From positions 1 through 8,056 of the forward strand of contig OMQZ01000213.1 in assembly GCA_900313355.1 (NCBI GenBank): a stretch of 8,056 bases of DNA, written 5' to 3'. Position 1 is the stretch's first letter. Each line of letters starts with the position of its first letter. This document shows positions 5,889 through 8,056 of this stretch, piece by piece. The notes under the pieces are model-generated. The model was not told the DNA's origin. It did not search any database and saw only the letters and a program-made list of their open reading frames with translations. This DNA comes from an uncultured Rhodospirillaceae bacterium (lineage in GTDB: Bacteria; Pseudomonadota; Alphaproteobacteria; RF32; CAG-239). The translations under genes and the position numbers were made by a program.

Positions 5889-6607
5889 AACTTAAAACGC
5901 CCGCCGAGTTGTTCTTTCAAAACCTTAAACGGAACTTCTTTAACCTCACCTTTTTTCAAATTTCCAAGCTGAAACGGACCATACGAAACCCTGATTAAGC
6001 GTGCGACTTCCAATCCGATAAATTTCATCAATTTTCGAATTTCGCGATTTTTACCTTCATTTAAACTCACAGAAAGCCATGTGTTCGTTCCGACTTTTTG
6101 CTCAACATCAATCAAAACCTTGCCATACACAACCCCATCAATCGTAACACCTTGTTGCAAGGCCCTTAATTTATCTTCATCAACTCTGCCATGCACCCTC
6201 ACACGATACCTCCTTGACCAAGCATTCTTTGGCAACTCAAGTTCGCGTGAAAGCTCGCCGTTATTTGTGAGCAACAACAACCCTTCTGAATTTAAATCCA
6301 AACGACCGACACTGACCACACGCGGCATCGAAGGCGGCAATGCCTCAAACACTGTCTGACGACCTTTTTCATCTTTATGTGTTGTTACAAATCCCACAGG
6401 TTTATAATAAAGCCAAAGGCGCGTTTGTTCAGCTGCTTTCAATTTTTCACCGTCAAAAGCAATTACTTCGTCTCCCTCAACATTAAATGCAGGCGTTTCA
6501 ATAATTTTTCCATTAACACTTACTCTGCCTTGTAAGATATAATTTTCAGCTTCTCGTCTTGAACAAACGCCGGTTCTTGCCATAAACTTTGCCAATCTTT
6601 GTGCCAT
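5885..6607 (-). CDS. rluB: 23S rRNA pseudouridine synthase, RluB/RsuA family
   Basis: This enzyme isomerises uridine to pseudouridine in rRNA; family and neighbourhood favour RluB (23S U2605, E. coli numbering). The 240-aa product starts with an S4 RNA-binding domain (about 1-60, RLAKFMARTGVCSRREAENY and GRVSVNGKI). The catalytic domain has YYKPVGFVTT (67-76) and the active-site motif GRLDLNSEGLLLLTN with Asp104 as the expected nucleophile. Further signatures are RRYRVRVHG (132-140) and EGKNREIRKLM (184-194), then a GPFQLGNLKKGEVKEV end. ATG at 6607 has AAGGA 8 bases upstream. It lacks the long basic C-terminal extension of some alphaproteobacterial homologues. It is first in the rluB-rsmD operon and divergent from tadA, an arrangement common in alphaproteobacteria. 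RsuA or RluE specificity cannot be excluded from sequence alone. Confidence 0.93.
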   Translation of the reverse strand: MAQRLAKFMARTGVCSRREAENYILQGRVSVNGKIIETPAFNVEGDEVIAFDGEKLKAAEQTRLWLYYKPVGFVTTHKDEKGRQTVFEALPPSMPRVVSVGRLDLNSEGLLLLTNNGELSRELELPKNAWSRRYRVRVHGRVDEDKLRALQQGVTIDGVVYGKVLIDVEQKVGTNTWLSVSLNEGKNREIRKLMKFIGLEVARLIRVSYGPFQLGNLKKGEVKEVPFKVLKEQLGGRFKL

Positions 6608-6635
6608 CTTAACTTTCCTTTATCAAATCTGCGCT

Positions 6636-6664
6636 ACTATAGCCTAAACAATCATAAAAATCAA
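6636..6664 (-). promoter_or_regulatory. Promoter of rluB-rsmD in the divergent intergenic region
   Basis: On the minus strand, -35 TTGATT (6659-6664), a 17-bp spacer and -10 TATAGT (6636-6641) predict a start near 6629, just upstream of the rluB ribosome-binding site. The -35 overlaps the ribosome-binding site of tadA. No equally good plus-strand promoter for tadA was found within the 67-bp gap; TACTAT at 6635-6640 is a weak candidate -10. Confidence 0.55.
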
Positions 6665-6674
6665 AGGATATTTA

Positions 6675-7130
6675 ATGAACCACGAAAAATATATGGCTAT
6701 TGCCTTAAAACAAGCTCAGAAAGCTATCTTAAAAGATGAAGTTCCGATCGGCGCCGTAATCGTCGATAACAAAACCCAAAAAATCATCGCAAAAGCCCAC
6801 AACCAAACCGAACACTCACTCGATCCGACAGCTCATGCTGAAATCCTTGCGATAAGAAAAGCGTGCAAAAAACAAAACACAAAACGTTTATGGGGATGCT
6901 CTTTATATGTAACGCTTGAACCCTGCACAATGTGTGCATCGGCAATTTCTCACGCACGTATTGAAAACTTAATTATCGGAGCTCTTGATGAAAAAGGCGG
7001 TGCCGTCATAAACACAATCCGTTTTTTTGAAAGCAAAACCTGTCATTTTACACCGCGAATCGAACATGGAATTTTATCACATTCTTCCTCAGAATTGCTC
7101 AAAAATTTCTTCAAAGAAAAACGCTCTTGA
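6675..7130 (+). CDS. tadA: tRNA-specific adenosine deaminase TadA
   Basis: TadA deaminates A34 to inosine in the anticodon of tRNA-Arg(ACG), allowing one tRNA to read CGU, CGC and CGA. The 151-aa product has the zinc-dependent deaminase core: EVPIGAVIV (22-30), HAE with His54 as zinc ligand and Glu56 as proton shuttle, and PCTMC with zinc ligands Cys84 and Cys87. Also present are the tRNA-enzyme signatures NQTEHSLDPTAHAE and GALDEKGGAV. Length is normal for bacterial TadA. ATG at 6675 has AAAGGA six bases upstream. It is divergent from rluB-rsmD; all three are RNA-modification genes. No clear terminator follows it. Confidence 0.96.
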   Translation: MNHEKYMAIALKQAQKAILKDEVPIGAVIVDNKTQKIIAKAHNQTEHSLDPTAHAEILAIRKACKKQNTKRLWGCSLYVTLEPCTMCASAISHARIENLIIGALDEKGGAVINTIRFFESKTCHFTPRIEHGILSHSSSELLKNFFKEKRS

Positions 7131-7247
7131 TAAAATTCACAAAAAAATTAAAAAAATTTTAATCTCTCACAATCGCTGAAATAAAAGAAGAAGGCGCAAA
7201 GCAGCAAGGGAACAAACCAAGAACAGTTAATAAAATCCTAAAATTTT

Positions 7248-7281
7248 CCATTGATTCCCATAAATTACCATGATATACCAT
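7248..7281 (-). promoter_or_regulatory. Candidate MraZ operator: four CCAT/ATGG boxes at 10-bp spacing
   Basis: CCAT occurs at 7248-7251, 7258-7261, 7268-7271 and 7278-7281, exactly 10 bp apart, with A/T-rich spacers. On the minus strand this is ATGG-N6 repeated four times, with TGGG in the second copy from the left. MraZ of E. coli is known to bind direct repeats of a TGGGN box separated by 5 bp upstream of its own gene; the period, helical phasing and location here fit this. Binding in this organism is inferred. Confidence 0.6.
7251..7279 (+). promoter_or_regulatory. Possible mraZ (dcw cluster) promoter overlapping the operator boxes
   Basis: TTGATT (7251-7256), a 17-bp spacer and TATACC (7274-7279) make a moderate promoter with a predicted start near 7286. 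An alternative -10, TATACA, lies at 7285-7290 without a clear -35. Either would be covered by a protein bound to the CCAT boxes, consistent with autorepression. Confidence 0.38.
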
Positions 7282-7305
7282 AAATATACAAAATAATTTA
7301 TGGGA
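7256..7305 (+). repeat. 12-bp perfect inverted repeat reaching the mraZ ribosome-binding site
   Basis: TCCCATAAATTA (7256-7267) and TAATTTATGGGA (7294-7305) are exact reverse complements 26 bp apart. The right arm includes most of the mraZ Shine-Dalgarno (GGGAG, 7302-7306) and also places an ATGGG box in the opposite orientation to the four operator boxes. In RNA made from an upstream start the arms could form a 12-bp stem that hides the ribosome-binding site; in DNA they could be an extra MraZ contact. Confidence 0.5.
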
Positions 7306-7314
7306 GACACACCT

Positions 7315-7788
7315 TTGAGAAAAACCTTTCTCTTTATGGATACCGTTACAAACAAGGTCGATTCGAAAGGCCGTGTTTCCTTGCCCGCAGATTACCGTGC
7401 CATAGTCAAGGAATTAGGCTCTGAAATTGTATGCTATCGCAGCCTTGTTTCGCCGTGCATTGAAGGTTGCACGGAAGATTTGCTCGAAAAGTTGGCTTCC
7501 GAAATTGAAGACTCAAATGATTTCTTTTCACAAACACAAGACGATTTAACAAACCTTATTTTTGGCGATGCCAAAAGGTTCACTTTTGACAGCACCGGCC
7601 GTATCGTCTTGAGCGAAAAATTATTAAAGCACGCTCAAATCAAAGACACCGCTGTTTTTGTCGGCAAAGGCCGAAAATTCCAAATTTGGTCACCTCAAAA
7701 TTGGGAAAAAGAAGAAGAAAGAATAAGAGTCGAAGTGATGAAAAAGCGTCCTGTTTTAAACACACGCAAAACAGGAGAAAACGCTTAA
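7315..7788 (+). CDS. mraZ: Transcriptional regulator MraZ
   Basis: MraZ is a DNA-binding protein with two SpoVT/AbrB-type swapped-hairpin repeats that controls the dcw cluster, including its own gene. Counting from the TTG start (157 aa, close to the E. coli 152), the first repeat holds [20 protein letters not shown] with the conserved D-x-KGR at 16-20. The second holds [21 protein letters not shown] (DSTGR at 92-96) and [17 protein letters not shown]. The TTG at 7315 was preferred because GGGAG (7302-7306) lies 8 bases upstream. The in-frame ATG at 7300 overlaps that site and has no site of its own; using it would add MGDTP. ATG at 7336 would cut into the first beta strand. It is separated from rsmH by a single base, as expected for the mraZ-rsmH operon. 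Confidence 0.93.
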   Translation: MRKTFLFMDTVTNKVDSKGRVSLPADYRAIVKELGSEIVCYRSLVSPCIEGCTEDLLEKLASEIEDSNDFFSQTQDDLTNLIFGDAKRFTFDSTGRIVLSEKLLKHAQIKDTAVFVGKGRKFQIWSPQNWEKEEERIRVEVMKKRPVLNTRKTGENA

Positions 7789-7789
7789 A

Positions 7790-8056
7790 ATGACGAACAC
7801 GCAAAGACATATTCCGGTGATGTTAGATAAGGTCTTAACTTATTTAAATCCTGAACCTCAAAAGGTATATGTTGATGCAACATTCGGCTTCGGCGGCTAC
7901 ACAACCGCAATTTTACAAAAAGCTGATTGCAAAGTCATTGCGATTGATCGCGATCCAAGCGTAAAAGATAGGGCTGATGAGCTCAAAGAAAAATACAAAT
8001 CACGTTTTGACTTTAAGCAAGGCTGTTTTTCTGCCTTAAAAGAACTAATAGATACG
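7790..8056 (+). CDS. rsmH: 16S rRNA (cytosine1402-N4)-methyltransferase RsmH, 5' part
   Basis: Only the first 89 codons are in the window; the frame is open to its end. RsmH (MraW) methylates N4 of C1402 in 16S rRNA from S-adenosylmethionine. Visible family features are the N-terminal [13 protein letters not shown], the SAM-binding [15 protein letters not shown] (residues 29-43), VIAIDRDP (50-57) and the later [12 protein letters not shown]. Family members usually read GxGGHS/T at the motif; here it is GFGGYT, as in several alphaproteobacterial forms. The ATG follows the mraZ stop after one base, with AGGAG (7773-7777) inside the end of mraZ. This marks the beginning of the dcw cluster, with ftsL, pbp and mur genes expected further right. 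Confidence 0.95.
   Translation, partial: MTNTQRHIPVMLDKVLTYLNPEPQKVYVDATFGFGGYTTAILQKADCKVIAIDRDPSVKDRADELKEKYKSRFDFKQGCFSALKELIDT

Noticed and set aside
7147..7163. ATTAAAA/TTTTAAT inverted repeat after tadA as a terminator
   Set aside because: It consists only of A-T pairs with a 3-base loop and no GC core, so it is not a credible intrinsic terminator.
1..8056. Mobile element, prophage, CRISPR or toxin-antitoxin system
   Set aside because: No transposase, integrase, terminal repeats, regularly spaced repeats with spacers, or recognisable toxin-antitoxin pair was seen; the accessory genes are single units between core genes.

Overview
The window is most consistent with a chromosomal segment of a low-GC alphaproteobacterium, probably an uncultured or host-associated lineage. 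This is inferred from gene content and protein character: the tadA / rluB-rsmD divergent cluster, an alphaproteobacterial-type IF-3, and mraZ-rsmH at the head of the division and cell-wall (dcw) cluster. The sequence is AT-rich, especially between genes. No transposase, integrase, CRISPR array, tRNA or complete rRNA gene was seen.

Layout. Positions 1-120 look like the leader of a leftward stable-RNA (probably rRNA) operon. A near-consensus minus-strand promoter drives it, with phased A-tracts upstream; the body of the operon lies outside the window. Positions 181-370 hold no gene. A second promoter (372-400) then starts a rightward transcript. Its roughly 150-nt structured leader contains a possible 18-codon leader ORF and precedes an unrecognised 455-aa protein (558-1925). 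That protein has three degenerate tandem repeats and a C-terminal HxEALEL...GFxxW helical motif. It converges on a small exported His-rich protein (2008-2388, minus) across a shared bidirectional terminator.

Next is infC (translation initiation factor IF-3), which very likely starts at an AUA codon. It ends in a long inverted-repeat terminator shared with the convergent 709-aa protein of unknown function (3129-5258, minus). That protein has what look like one or two copies of a domain resembling LPD7 (a large-polyvalent-protein-associated domain). Upstream of it on the same strand is the overlapping rRNA-modification pair rluB-rsmD (23S pseudouridine synthase, 16S m2G966 methyltransferase), divergent from tadA (tRNA A34 deaminase). 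The window closes with mraZ and the 5' part of rsmH. In front of mraZ lie four CCAT boxes at exact 10-bp spacing, a good candidate MraZ operator.

How the genes work together. infC, rluB, rsmD, tadA and rsmH all serve translation or ribosome and tRNA modification. Several show likely feedback control: infC through its rare start codon, mraZ through operator repeats that its own product should bind. The three unrecognised proteins (455, 126 and 709 aa) are the accessory component and the least explained part. No coherent new multi-gene system could be demonstrated. The strongest leads are the structured leader plus repeat protein at 407-1925, the LPD7-like 709-aa protein, the AUA start of infC, and the mraZ control region.
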